Assembly: GCF_030253575.1 (NCBI RefSeq)
Contig: NC_080564.1
Location: 26,888,561-26,952,560, forward strand
Length of the DNA stretch: 64,000 bases
Source: Rhododendron vialii
Lineage: Eukaryota; Streptophyta; Magnoliopsida; Ericales; Ericaceae
Direction: 5' to 3'
This document shows, in pieces, positions 48,076 through 58,564 of this stretch. Made by a program: the position numbers and the translations under genes. The notes under the pieces are model-generated. The model searched no databases. It saw only the letters and a list, made by a program, of their open reading frames with translations, and was not told where the DNA came from. Position 1 is the first letter of the stretch; every line of letters starts with the position of its first letter.

Positions 48076-50029
48076 CATAGGATTTTCGAATAAGATATAT
48101 CTATAGAAAGAAATTATTATGGTTGGCCATCAATAAACATGCAAACAAATTATTTCTTTGAAGTCCCAATTTATTTACTCTCGTTCATTCATTGAATCTT
48201 CGTTTTCACATGTCCGAATCAATAAACATCGCAACGCATCACAGACAACCAACGGTCAAACAAGCAAACAAATTGTACATTGTTGTACAGTCAACCCTTA
48301 AATAATTTTAAACTTAAGACGCATATTTAAAGTGCTTTGTTCACATCTCTAAAAAAAATAAATTCGAACGCAGGATCTTTAAATTGAAGTAAACAATTTA
48401 AACATGTGTTGTTGACCGAGACCAAAGAAGCTAGTAAAGTTTTACTGTAAGATATGGATAATAAGAGTAATGATAGCTTAGCCTAAAATATGTCTCTGTG
48501 TTTTTTCTTTAATCCAGGTAAGTTATTTGAGATGACAAAAAGTAAGAGATTATTCACGAATTTCCCGGTTCAACTGTTATGTTAATTAAAAAATATACTG
48601 TTGGGACCGTTGAAGGTTTGTTCTATTATTAATTTTAGAATTTTTCTAGGAGAGGCGCCCCCACCCTTCTGTCTCTCTCTCTCTCTAATTTCTCAGATCT
48701 ATCCCTCCTAATTTGGGCGAGCTTTTAGAGTAGTTCGTCTGTGTGCTCCTTCGTCTGATTTTTTTCACTGTGTGCTCTTCTTTCCGATCGTCCTGTAGTT
48801 TCATCCACGTTATCAGGTCGGCCCAGCTCTTGTCGTTCTGGGCGTCGCTAAATTTGAGCTCTGATGAGGACGTAGTTTTTTTGGGACAGAAGTAGCAGTT
48901 GGTGGTGTTGTACGATGAGATGTGGCTGCTGTGGTACGTGATCAAGGTTTCGTTCCGTGATCTTTGTTGTGTCTCGGCCACCCTTGTGGCAGCGATGGTG
49001 GAGGTAGTATAGGTCTTATCCGGAATTTTTGGACGGTTGAACTTAGGGATGCGGATATGTTGCTTTGTTTGTAAGTTTTGCTTTTGCTTTAGTTTTGTTT
49101 TCTGTTTTTTGTTAGTTTTATTCTCTTGTGTGAAATTTTTTCTCACTTCTAGTGGGTGTTGTTGTGGTGGATTTTCTATGTCATCTAGATGGCCATTCGA
49201 GATCGGAGATGAGTTTTACCTGTCTGAGATCGTGAATGTTCATTAGTGAATTTATGCCTTATTTGTGATTGCTTTTCTCCCCCATTTAGGGCAGCTATTC
49301 GTTCCCGCCTAGATTAATCGAAACAAGAACGGGTCTGTTTGTTCCCAAGGGAATCTCTAATGTACAGTAGAAATTTTTTAAGTACTCCATCCAGCAGGAA
49401 GAAATCAATCTTGGGTACTTTTTTGTACACCAAATAGATTTTATTGGCATTTCCAATAGGAAACAGTATTATCTGTCAAATCAGATTAGACGGATGGGAC
49501 CAAATCGTATTGGATCATCTCCCCTCTGGTGGGAGGGAGGGAGGGAGGGAACAGCTCAAAACACCCCCGATATTTCTTCTCGTCATTTCCTTTTCCAAAG
49601 ATACGTGGGATCCTTACACTTTTAGTACTCCTTTGTCAGTTTAGGGATTTCCCAAAGATTTTTCACAAATTCCGAGATTTGTGTTGTGGGACCGCAATCT
49701 CTTTAGGCTTGACTTTCCCAATTGTATTGTCTAGACAGACAGACAGACAGACAAATCCCAGCATTTCTTTTCTTTAGAGTAGAGTAGAGTAGAGGGGATC
49801 CAATTGTCTACCTCTATTTGAACTTCACCTATCCTACTGTTTTAAATTCACATACGTACAGAATTTGTCCTCGATCGTATCTCAGTTAATCTAACAGCCA
49901 ATACCAGACGACGACGACAAACAAGGGTTAATTAAGGAGATCATCTACCTTGATTAGTACACTAGTAGTAATTAGGAGTTGGAAGTCATTCCCTTCTCTG
50001 TATGTATCTAATGATACCAATCGGTGGTG
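48076..50029. other. No recognised gene; GGGA and GACA microsatellites
   Basis: A (GGGA)n run lies at about 49531-49550 and (GACA)n at 49732-49752. The sequence around 48640-49250 resembles a transcribed leader (CT tract, TTTTGTT-rich) but gives no recognisable protein in any frame. Confidence 0.5.
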
Positions 50030-50402
50030 GAATATTTCCAAACTCTCAAATATACGACGCGTTGTGCGACTTTTGCGACTTTTCCAAATGGTTGATTGTC
50101 ACGGTTCTCCTTATTCATTGGCACTCGTGCTATCACTGATTACGTCTTGTGTTTGCTTGCACGATCGTATCGCGGCATCACATATCATGAATCTTTGACT
50201 TTAAATTTAGTATCATCATCCTTTACTTCTTGGTGAAATATTTCCAACTCAAATATACGCCACGTTGTGAGACTTTTTCAAGTGGTTGATTGTCATGGTT
50301 CTCCTTATCTAATGGCACGCGTGCTATCGCCAATTACCACTTGGCAAATTGTTTTGTCTACACGATCACGTCGCGGTGTCACATATCAAGGATCTTTGAC
50401 AT
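50030..50402. repeat. Tandem pair of about 170-bp repeats
   Basis: Units at about 50030-50200 and 50234-50402 share GGTTGATTGTCA.GGTTCTCCTTAT, GGCAC.CGTGCTATC and TCACATATCA. Diverged copies of the same unit occur at about 52569-52700 and 55343-55482 (CACATTGGCACTCATGCCAAC context). Confidence 0.75.
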
Positions 50403-50669
50403 TGATTTTTTCATTTTAAAAGCGATGTGAATTCAACTTTAAGAAAATTAATGACTATAATAAAATACTAGTAGTACTAAAGAAAACGTTCACAGAAAAA
50501 AGCTTTGCAAAAAACAAAAGCAAAACAAAAAACTAATAAAAACTTTCAAAGGTGTTAATTCCTGCGATGAGCCACTAGCTGTTCAGCTCCTTTGAATCTA
50601 CTCCGAGACCACTAAATAATTTTTTTATTCGTAGGGCACCATTTTGATTGAGCTGAATTAGAGTTACAG

Positions 50670-50862
50670 AAGCCAATGAGCTCTTAGCTCAGTTGGCATT
50701 CCCCGCCGCCTTCCATAGTGGAGGCCCGGGTACGAGTCTCGCGAGGGACGGTTGGTTGGAATTCATGACTACGGATAACCTTTAGACTTTCTGTGAACTA
50801 ATTTACTACCTCTTCGCTAACTCTCGCTAATAATACAATATTGCAAAAAAAAAAAAAAAAAC
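50670..50862 (+). mobile_element. tRNA-derived SINE, copy in unit A
   Basis: It is flanked by an 11-bp duplication TAGAGTTACAG (50659-50669, 50863-50873). Box A TAGCTCAGTTGG and box B GGTACGAGTCTC are spaced as in tRNA promoters, and the element ends in about 17 A residues. Only the 5' part is tRNA-like. Confidence 0.9.
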
Positions 50863-51047
50863 TAGAGTTACAGCTCCATTTTTAAAGAAAATGCCGTGTT
50901 GTGAATTATGATTTCCTCTGTGGGTTCAGCTGATTGGATTGACAAATCTAACTCTTCCTGGGTTCAACAGATTGGGGATGCGGTCTCGATACTTTCTTAC
51001 GGACTGACAATTGGCATCCTTTAGGACTCTTACAGGACAGATTTTCT

Positions 51048-51199
51048 GAGAGATTATTCCATGCCCCCGGGGCATGGCCATGTGGTGCCCCAGGGGCTCT
51101 CTGCACCACACAATTATGTGCCCCCGCACATAATTGTGTGGTGCAGAGAGCCCCTGGGGCACCACATGGCCATGCCCCAAGGGCATAGTATAATTTTTC
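51048..51199. mobile_element. Palindromic Mutator-type MITE, 152 bp
   Basis: It is flanked by an exact 9-bp duplication AGATTTTCT (51039-51047, 51200-51208). Arms are almost perfectly complementary (ATGCCCC.GGGGCATGGCC, CAGGGGCTCTCTGCACC, ACACAATTATGTG) around a centre at about 51125. Unit B has the unoccupied target AGATTTTCC at the matching position, near 54289. Confidence 0.93.
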
Positions 51200-52085
51200 A
51201 GATTTTCTAGTCATTTGGGCAGACCCTTGAATGCTACGGTTAATTAGTTCAATCATTGTGAATGGAGGGTGGGAATGGCCTAGGGCCAGAAATCCCATTA
51301 TTCAAGAGATCATTGCCCATACTCCTGACACCTTCCTTCCTCATACTGAACAGACCTGACTCTGTTAAATGGACATTGCGAGCTTGTTCGTTTGGTGGCT
51401 TTAAAACTCCTGTATATGGTTTTCAATACATTTTTTCTATCTCCCTCCGCTCAAACTTCCTTCAAAACCCAAATCGAACAAGCCCTGCATTCCTCTGGTT
51501 CTTTCACTACCAAGTCAACTTGGAATGCTGTAAGGGATAAGAACCCTTTTGGTTCCTTGGTTTAATATTGTTTGGTTTCCCCACTATGTAAATTCCCAGA
51601 TGGGCCATTATAGAATGGATGGCAGTGCAGTGCAGTGCTGGTTAAACACTAAGGATAAGTTGGGGAGCATTGGGGGATAGCTACTGATGGTATTTGTCCT
51701 CTCTGTGATTCTGAACAGGAAATCCATTACCACCTATGCTTCAAATGCTCTTACTCCACAAGTGTCTGGAATCATTTTCTCCACAAAAATGATGTCTTCA
51801 GATCAGCTCAGGATCTGTCTGCTGTCTGCTGAAGTTGAATGGGCTATTCTGTTCAGGCAAGGTTCCAGTCTTGGAACACTCCTTATTCAAATTGTCTCTT
51901 GCTGCTACAATTTATGGCATTTGGAGAGAGAAAACCGACGGGTTTTTCAGCGCAAAAGCCTCCCTTCTGCTGATCTAATCTCTTGCGTCTACAATGAATT
52001 GAGAGCTAGCCTTGGCTCTTGGAGGCATGTCAGGAAAACAGATAAAACTAGACTATTTGCCTTGCTTGGAATATTTTGTTTGTAC
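51200..52085 (+). pseudogene. LINE ORF2 C-terminal fragment, decayed (unit A)
   Basis: Frame-shifted pieces read TDNWHPLG near 51011, DRFSGHLGRPLN-like and GGWEWP near 51265. Then, from about 51680, CPLCDSEQEIHYHLCFKCSYSTSVWNHF is the zinc-binding domain (CxxC...H...C) found after reverse transcriptase in plant L1-type LINEs, followed by ERENRRVFQRKS. Several stops and frame changes make it non-functional. Neither endonuclease nor RT core is present. Confidence 0.75.
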
Positions 52086-52202
52086 TAGTATTTTCTCGAA
52101 TCTTGTATTCTGCTAATGTAGTGCTTAGCACTTAGTCTCCTTACCCATCTTGGGGTTCTCCTTTTGTATTGCGTTCGAGGGTATGCCCCTTAGTTCCTGT
52201 AA

Positions 52203-52478
52203 GAGCATCTCCAATTCAATACTTTATTTGAGAGTATCAAAATACTCTATTTTATTCATAAAGTGATTTTAGAGGAAATTACTATTCACATTTACTCCAA
52301 CCACAAATCTTCTATTTATTCATAAAGTGATTTTAGAGGAGATCCTCCATATTTTCTCTCATCCTCTAAATATGGAGGATCAAAATCTCATCCTCTCAAA
52401 TAGAGGAGGCTTGAGAGGATGGGTTGGAGGAGTTCTATACTCTCAAATGGAGAAATAGAGCATGGGTTGGAGATGCTC
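52203..52478. mobile_element. Tourist-like MITE, 276 bp
   Basis: It is flanked by TAA (52200-52202, 52479-52481). Ends GAGCATCTCCAA and TTGGAGATGCTC are perfect inverted repeats. Unit B reads CCTGTAATTGG uninterrupted at 55251, the pre-insertion site. Same ends as the interrupted element at 18285. Confidence 0.92.
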
Positions 52479-53485
52479 TAATTGGTGTGGTTTTTCAATG
52501 AAAATTTAAGTTACCAAAAAACAAAGTATCTGAATTCTTATTGGTGGAACTGAAACATTTAACCCTAGTATTCTCCGCTTTTCAAATGATTGGTTGCCGC
52601 GGTTCTCTCCTTACACATTGGCACTCATGCCAACACCGCCTACAACTTGGCAAATCGTCCCACCTACACCATGTCATGTATTAAGGATTTTTCACTTCAA
52701 TGTTGTCGTGGTGCCGTGGTGGTTGATCTTTCATTTTGTTCTTTTATGTGAGCTCAGCTTTGAAAAAATTACTCATGTTTGTGAAGTTAATTTCACCTCC
52801 CACCTGTGTTATTGAAAATTAATCACTGAAAAGTTCCTAAAAAAATCACATATATAAAAGCTCGATAAAGATGAACAAAACTAAACAATGTTCCTGTGGC
52901 AAGCCACTAGTTGAGGTTAGCTCTATGAATTGATTCTCCCCTGGAGGCCTATATTTCTCAGGCGAGAAAATCTAATTTACGGAGGAGCCATAAATAAAGT
53001 TTACGGCGCTCAATCTTGGCCGTCAAAAAATGTTTTGGACGATCCGGATTGAAAACAATCTCTTAACGGTAATAGATCCGCCGTGAATAAGTTTCTCTTC
53101 TCTCAAGCACCATCTTCACTGAATTAGAGTACTTCCCGGGTGGTTTGGGTGGTCAAAAAATACAAGGTGCAAACGCCTCCCTGTAAGAATTTTTTTAGAG
53201 GCCCATGAGATAAGTGGTGGTTAAAAAACGACGTGAATTCAACTTTAAGAAAATTAATGACTATAAAATACTAGTAATAAAGAAAACGTTCAAAGAAAAA
53301 ACCTTGGCAAAAAAAAAAAAAAAAAAGGCAAAACAAATACTCCGTAACTAGTAAAAACTTTCAAAGGTGTTAATTCCCGCGACTAGCCACTAGCTGTTCA
53401 GCTCCATTGATTCTACTCCGAGACAACTAAATAAATATTTTATTCATAGGGCACCATTTTTGATTGATCTGAACTAGAGTTACAG

Positions 53486-53668
53486 AGCCAATGAGCTCTT
53501 AATTCAGTTGGCATTCCCCGCCGTCTTCCATAGGGGAAGCCTGGGTGTTTGAGCCTCATGAGGGGCGGTTGGTTGTGGTTCATAGTTATGGACAACCTTT
53601 AAACCTTCTGTGAACTAATTTACTAACTCTTCGCTAACCCCCGCCAATATAATTGGCAAAAAAAAAAC
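53486..53668 (+). mobile_element. tRNA-derived SINE, copy in unit B
   Basis: Flanks TAGAGTTACAG (53475-53485) and TAGAGTTATAG (53669-53679). It has the same 5' tRNA-like body as 50670 with more changes in boxes A and B (TTAATTCAGTTGG, TGTTTGAGCCTC) and a shorter A tail. Being at the same site in both units, it inserted before the duplication. Confidence 0.88.
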
Positions 53669-54159
53669 TAGAGTTATAGCTCCATTTTTAAAGAAAATGC
53701 CATGTTGTGAATTACTCTGTGGGTTCAACTGATAGGATTGGCAAATCTAACTCTTCCTGGGGTTTGCCAATTTCCCCTTTTAGTCCCTTCATCGTCCGCT
53801 GATCGAACTTAACTTATACTGCAGCCCTCAAAATACGCGGAAAAACACTCTCAATGAATCCACGTCCGTAACAATCCGATCCCACCCCCCCTACAAAAAC
53901 AATCGAGCATGCCCTAGTTGTTTGGGTGTATTGTAGGAAATACAATACATGCGAATGTACATGTGTTCATCCTTTCGTACCTCAACTCCTGCTTGACGTA
54001 ACAAGTTCTATTTAGTATTTACAGACACATAACAAAACTTGTCGTCGTGATCTTGGTTAATCTAACCACGATACTAACAACTGGGCTAATGAGATCATCA
54101 CTTTCTTTGCTAGTTTTATTTTTTTACCATCTTCTGCTAGAACTCATTCCCCTCAATGT

Positions 54160-55200
54160 ATGAATTTTTTCCTCAGCTTGTTCCCCTCATCAAACTTAGA
54201 GCTGTGTTTCAACCTTGCATCATTCATGAGATTGGGGATCACTTTCTTATGGACTGACAATTGGCATCCTTTGGGACTTTTACAGGACAGATTTTCCGGT
54301 CATTTGGGCAGACCCTTGAATGCTACATTTAGTTCAATCATTGTAAATGGAGGGTGGGAATGGCCTAGTGCCAGAAATCTATTATTCAAGGGATCATTGC
54401 CCATACTCCTGACACCTTTCTTCCTCATACTGACATACCTGACTCTTAAATGGACATTGCATCCCTCTGGTTCTTTCACTACCAAGTCAGCTTGGAATGC
54501 TAAGATCTCTCAGATCGGTTTGGCGAAAATTCCAAGAAACCACGACCGAACTGATTTCGGATTGGATCGGTCTGGTCCGGAAATAAAAATAAAAAAAAAT
54601 ACCGGTCTTACCCAACCGAACACCGAACTGATCAGGTCGATTTTTTCGGGTCTATCGGTTTTTGTAACACCCCTAATTGTTTGGTTTCCCCACTATATAT
54701 GTTTCCAGATGGGCCACATTATAGACTGGATGGCAGAGCAGGTTAAACACAAAGGATAAGTTGGGGAGCATTGGGGGATAGCTACTGGTGGTATTTGTCC
54801 TCTCTGTGATTCTGAACAGGAAAACCATTACCACCTATGCTTCAAATGCTCTTACTCCACAAGTGTCTGGAATCATTTTCTCCACAAAAATGATGTCTTT
54901 AGATCAGCTCAGGATCTGTCAGCTGACTCAGCTGAAGTTGAATGGGCTATTCTGTTCAGGCAAGGTTCCAGTCTTGGAACACACCTTACTCAAATTGTCT
55001 CTTGCTGCTACCATGTATGGCATTTGGAGAGAGAGAAACCGACGGGTTTTTCAGCGCAAAAGCCTCGCTGCTGCTGATCTAATCTCTTGTGTCTACGATG
55101 AATTGAGAGCTAGCCTTAGCTCTTGGAGGCATGCCAGGAAAACAGATGAAAATAGACTAATTTACTTTGCTTGGAACATTTCGTTTGTAGTATTTTCTTG
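54160..55200 (+). pseudogene. LINE ORF2 C-terminal fragment, decayed (unit B)
   Basis: WTDNWHPLGLLQDRFSGHLG and NGGWEWPSARN are readable at about 54250-54390, and the zinc domain CPLCDSEQENHYHLCFKCSY with NRRVFQRKSLAAADL at about 54797-55090. Frames are broken and a foreign hAT-like tail at 54495-54677 replaces part of the sequence. Non-functional. Confidence 0.78.
54495..54677. mobile_element. Truncated hAT-like element
   Basis: CCGAAC/CGGTTT-rich sequence ends in TAACACCCCTAA, the usual right end of plant hAT MITEs. The left end is missing. It is absent from unit A. Confidence 0.55.
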
Positions 55201-55888
55201 ATTCTTGAGGTTCTCCTTTTATATTGCGTTCAAGGTTATGCCTCCTAGTTCCTGTAATTGGTTTGTTCTCTTTAAATTACCAAAAAAAAAAAAAAAAATC
55301 CGAACTTTTATTGGTGGAACTGAAACATTTAACCCTAATATTCTCCATGACTTTTTCAAATGATTGGTTGCCGCAATTCTCTTTACACATTGGCACTCAT
55401 GCCAACACCGCGGCACCTACAACTTGGCAAATCTTCCCGCCGACACCATGCCGTGGTTTCATGTATTAAGGATCTTTCACTTCATTATTGTCGTGGTGCT
55501 GTGGTGGTTTATCTTTCATTTTGTTCTTTTATGTAAGCTTAGGTTTGAAAAAATTAATGTTTGTGAAGTTAATTTCACCTCCCACCTATGCTATTGAAAA
55601 TTAATCACTGAAATGTTCCTCAAAAAATCACATAAAAGCTCGATAAAAATGAACAAAATGTAAACAATGTTCCTGTGGCAAGCCACTAGTTGAGGTTAGG
55701 TCTATTGATTGCGGCAAGCCACTAGTTGAGGTTAGGTCTATTGATTCTCCCCCTGGAGGCCTATATTTCTCAGGCACCATCTTCACTGAATTTTAGAGTA
55801 TTTCCCGGATGGAGGGAAACATAAGGTTTCTCGAGAAAGATTAAGGATCTCTAACCTAGCTAGCATCTATATATGCTGTCTATGATTA

Positions 55889-56412
55889 GGAGTGTTATTC
55901 GGTCGGTTCGGTTTGTGGTGGATTTGCCGGAAATTGATCGGATTCGAGGTATATAATTCCCCGACCGATCCCGACCGGTATTAATTTCGGTTCGGTTTGG
56001 TTCGGTTCGGGGTGGATTCGGTTCGGTCAGGGAATTCAGTCAAACTGCATTGGGCCTAGTTGGGCCAAAGATAAAAAATTAAAAATGGGCCAATTTAAAA
56101 AAAAACTTGATAGTGGGCCAAAAATAGGCCCATTCCACTTTTTATTTTTTTTTTATTTTATAAAAGTGTTTCTTTGATAGTGGGCCAATTTCACTTGTTT
56201 TATTTATTATATATAGATTTATAATAAATATATATAATATATGTGGTTCGGTCCGCATTCGGTTCGGTTCGGTCCGTATGGATTTCCAGAAAATTGAGAC
56301 CGAACCGATCTAGGACTGAACCACCAAAAAACGACCCTGGACCGACCGAAAACCGAACCGATCGGTCGGTTTTTTCGGTCTTTTTCGGTCCAGTAGGGAT
56401 CATAACAGCCCT
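55889..56412. mobile_element. hAT-type MITE, about 520 bp
   Basis: Ends AGGAGTGTTATTCGGTCGG and ATCATAACAGCCCTAC are inverted. Flanks CTATGATT and CTATGACA fit an imperfect 8-bp duplication. The interior has repeated TTCGGTTCGG and CCGACCGAAAACCGAACCG blocks and a sequence-family-specific TGGGCCAA direct repeat. Confidence 0.7.
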
Positions 56413-56799
56413 ACCTATGACATCCATTATTCTAGCACTCAAGTTATGAGTAGGCTAGAAGACACCAAAATCTAACATGTGTGAGTTTGGTGTTCAACTT
56501 GAACAACAATGATTAGAGGTTAGTTTGATGTTATTTCATTGTGTAAACCGGTACGTGTATTGTTTATCTTACACGCCCCTCAAAATTTGTTTTCCAGCGA
56601 AGACTTAATATTCCATTGATTCTTCTTGGAAGGTAGATAGAAATGTATAGGTAATTGATCCGACGGGTTTGAAATCTTTATGACCACAATGAAAGAGGTT
56701 GCTATAGTTGGTCAGCCCTTCCTTCACATTTTTCGTTTTCGTAAAAAAAACAAGAAAGAACTAGAGTAACAGGTTCTAGGGCGCAAATGAGTTGAGTTT

Positions 56800-57015
56800 T
56801 GTAGCGTTCAAGAATGAGCCTAAACAGGCTAAACTCAAGCTTTGCTTGTTTGTAAACGAGCAGAGCCTAATTTATTCACTGAACGAACTTTTGTAAATAG
56901 GCCGATTACATACAAACGAGCCTAATTTTTTTAGCCTAACCAGCTCTAGAGTATCGAACTCGACTCGTTTGCAACACGAGCTACTAACTCAGTTCGTTTG
57001 CAGTGCAACTTGTAA
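56800..57015. repeat. hAT-like remnant upstream of the PPR gene
   Basis: Repeated ACGAGC and GAGCCTAA words (AAACGAGCAGAGCC, ACGAGCCTAATT, AACACGAGCT) are typical of CGAGCC-rich hAT MITEs. Ends are not recognisable. It stops about 70 bp before the PPR start codon. Confidence 0.4.
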
Positions 57016-57088
57016 CAACCGAAAAAACTGCATATAGGTCCGAAATCCAAATGCTACAAACTAGCAAAACCTGAAGTTTTGATTCAAA

Positions 57089-58564
57089 ATGCTCACCCCC
57101 TGTAACCCAATTACCAGAAACAGTCACCCATTCTTACGACACCTCCTTCCTCACGCTCTCACCACCACCTCCGCCGCCACTCCGCCGCCGCCGCCCAAAC
57201 CAGAAACCACCATCGCCAACCTCGTCCTCACCACCGACCCACAAAACCTAAGCCTAGCCCTAAAAACCCACCCAGTTCAATGGACGCCGGAACTGGTCAC
57301 CAAAACCCTCAAACGCCTATGGAACCACGGCCCCAAATCCCTCCAATTCTTCACAACCCTAACCCACCTCCCCACCCACGCCCTCTCCGCTGCCGCCTTC
57401 GACCACGCGATCGACATCGCGGCCCGGTTGCGCGACTACCGGGCTGTCTGGCCCCTCGTGGCCCAGATGAAAGCCCGCCGCCTCGGCCCGACCCCCAAAA
57501 CCTTTGCGATAATAACGGAGAGGTATGTCGCCGCCGGGAAACCCGATAAGGCTGTTAAGATTTTCTTGGCAATGCATCACCAGGGTTGCCCTCAGGATTT
57601 AAATTCTTTCAATACAATTCTTGATGTGCTTTGTAAGTCTAGGAGGGTTGAGAAGGCTTACTCGCTTTTAAAGGTTTTTAGGGGTAGGTTTAGAGCTGAT
57701 ACGATTAGTTATAACATAATTGCAAATGGGTTTTGCTTAGTTAAGCGAACGCCGAGGGCGTTGGAGGTTTTGAGGGAGATGGTGGAGAGAGGATTGGATC
57801 CGACTCTGATTACGTATAATATATTGTTGAAAGGGTTCTTTAGGGCTGGTCAGATTAAGGAGGCTTGGGAGTTTTTCTTGCAGATGAAGAAGAGGAAGTG
57901 TGAGATTGATGTTGTTACGTACACTACTGTGGTGCATGGATTTGGTGTTGCGGGGGAGGTAAAGAAGGCTCGGAAGGTGTTTGATGAGATGATTGGGATG
58001 GGGGTACTCCCTTCGGTTGCAACGTATAATGCATTGATTCAGGTTTTGTGCAAGAAAGATAGTGTAGAAAATGCGATAGTGGTATTTGAGGAGATGTTGA
58101 GGAAGGGTTATGTCCCAAATTCTACAACTTACAATGTGGTTATTAGAGGATTGTGTCATGCAGGGAAAATGGATAGGGCAATAGAATACATGTGTAGAAT
58201 GAAGGACGATGAGTGTGAGCCAAATGTTCAGACATATAATCTCTTGGTTCGTTACTATTGTGATGATGGAGAAATTGAGAAGGGAGTCGAAGTTTTTGAG
58301 AATATGGGAAGTGGGAATTGTTTGCCCAATTTAGATACATATAATATTCTGATAAGTGCGATGTTTGTTAGGAAAAAGTCAGATGATTTGTTGGTGGCTG
58401 GGAAGTTGTTGATAGAGATGGTTGATAGAGGGTTTCTGCCACGGAAGTTTACTTTTAATCGCGTCCTGAATGGGCTTTTGCTTACTGGCAATCAAGGTTT
58501 CGCAAAAGAGATTCTGAGATTGCAGAGCAAATGTGGCCGTCTTCCTCGCCAGTTCAGATTGTAA
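57089..58564 (+). CDS. OTP43: P-class pentatricopeptide repeat protein, 491 aa, OTP43-like
   Basis: A single intronless frame, as usual for PPR genes. Residues 1-30 are rich in Arg, His, Ser and Thr with almost no acidic residues, consistent with a mitochondrial presequence, and a proline run follows (residues 32-38). About ten tandem 35-residue P-type repeats run from residue 101 to 452, with the recurring TYN..I..LC..G..E.A...F.EM...G..PN pattern (for example 240-274, 310-344, 345-379). There is no E, DYW or SMR domain. The C-terminus FTFNRVLNGLLLTGNQ.FAKEILRLQSK and overall length match Arabidopsis OTP43, which is needed for trans-splicing of mitochondrial nad1 intron 1 and so for complex I. 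P-class PPRs bind single-stranded RNA one base per repeat. Family and class are certain; the orthologue name comes from remembered C-terminal similarity and is less sure. Upstream GC bias in the first 450 bp is marked (CCNN-rich codons). Confidence 0.85.
   Translation: MLTPCNPITRNSHPFLRHLLPHALTTTSAATPPPPPKPETTIANLVLTTDPQNLSLALKTHPVQWTPELVTKTLKRLWNHGPKSLQFFTTLTHLPTHALSAAAFDHAIDIAARLRDYRAVWPLVAQMKARRLGPTPKTFAIITERYVAAGKPDKAVKIFLAMHHQGCPQDLNSFNTILDVLCKSRRVEKAYSLLKVFRGRFRADTISYNIIANGFCLVKRTPRALEVLREMVERGLDPTLITYNILLKGFFRAGQIKEAWEFFLQMKKRKCEIDVVTYTTVVHGFGVAGEVKKARKVFDEMIGMGVLPSVATYNALIQVLCKKDSVENAIVVFEEMLRKGYVPNSTTYNVVIRGLCHAGKMDRAIEYMCRMKDDECEPNVQTYNLLVRYYCDDGEIEKGVEVFENMGSGNCLPNLDTYNILISAMFVRKKSDDLLVAGKLLIEMVDRGFLPRKFTFNRVLNGLLLTGNQGFAKEILRLQSKCGRLPRQFRL

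Larger units (their letters stand above)
50420..52978. repeat. Segmental duplication unit A, about 2.56 kb
   Basis: It matches unit B (53227-55810) along almost its whole length, from GTGAATTCAACTTTAAGAAAA to GAGGCCTATATTTCTCAGG. Unit A contains a SINE (50670), a Mutator-type palindromic MITE (51048), a LINE 3' fragment and a Tourist-like MITE (52203). Confidence 0.88.
53227..55810. repeat. Segmental duplication unit B, about 2.58 kb
   Basis: Second copy of unit A with its own SINE copy and LINE fragment but without the two MITEs at 51048 and 52203. It carries a private hAT-like tail at 54495-54677 and a 36-bp tandem repeat (GGCAAGCCACTAGTTGAGG) at about 55677-55748. Confidence 0.88.

Noticed and set aside
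50684..50760. tRNA gene on the plus strand
   Set aside because: Boxes A and B fit, but the acceptor stem does not close, an A tail follows and target duplications flank it: a SINE.
57280..57549. Second plus-strand frame and several antisense frames in the PPR gene
   Set aside because: They are shadows caused by GC-rich repeat-coding sequence.
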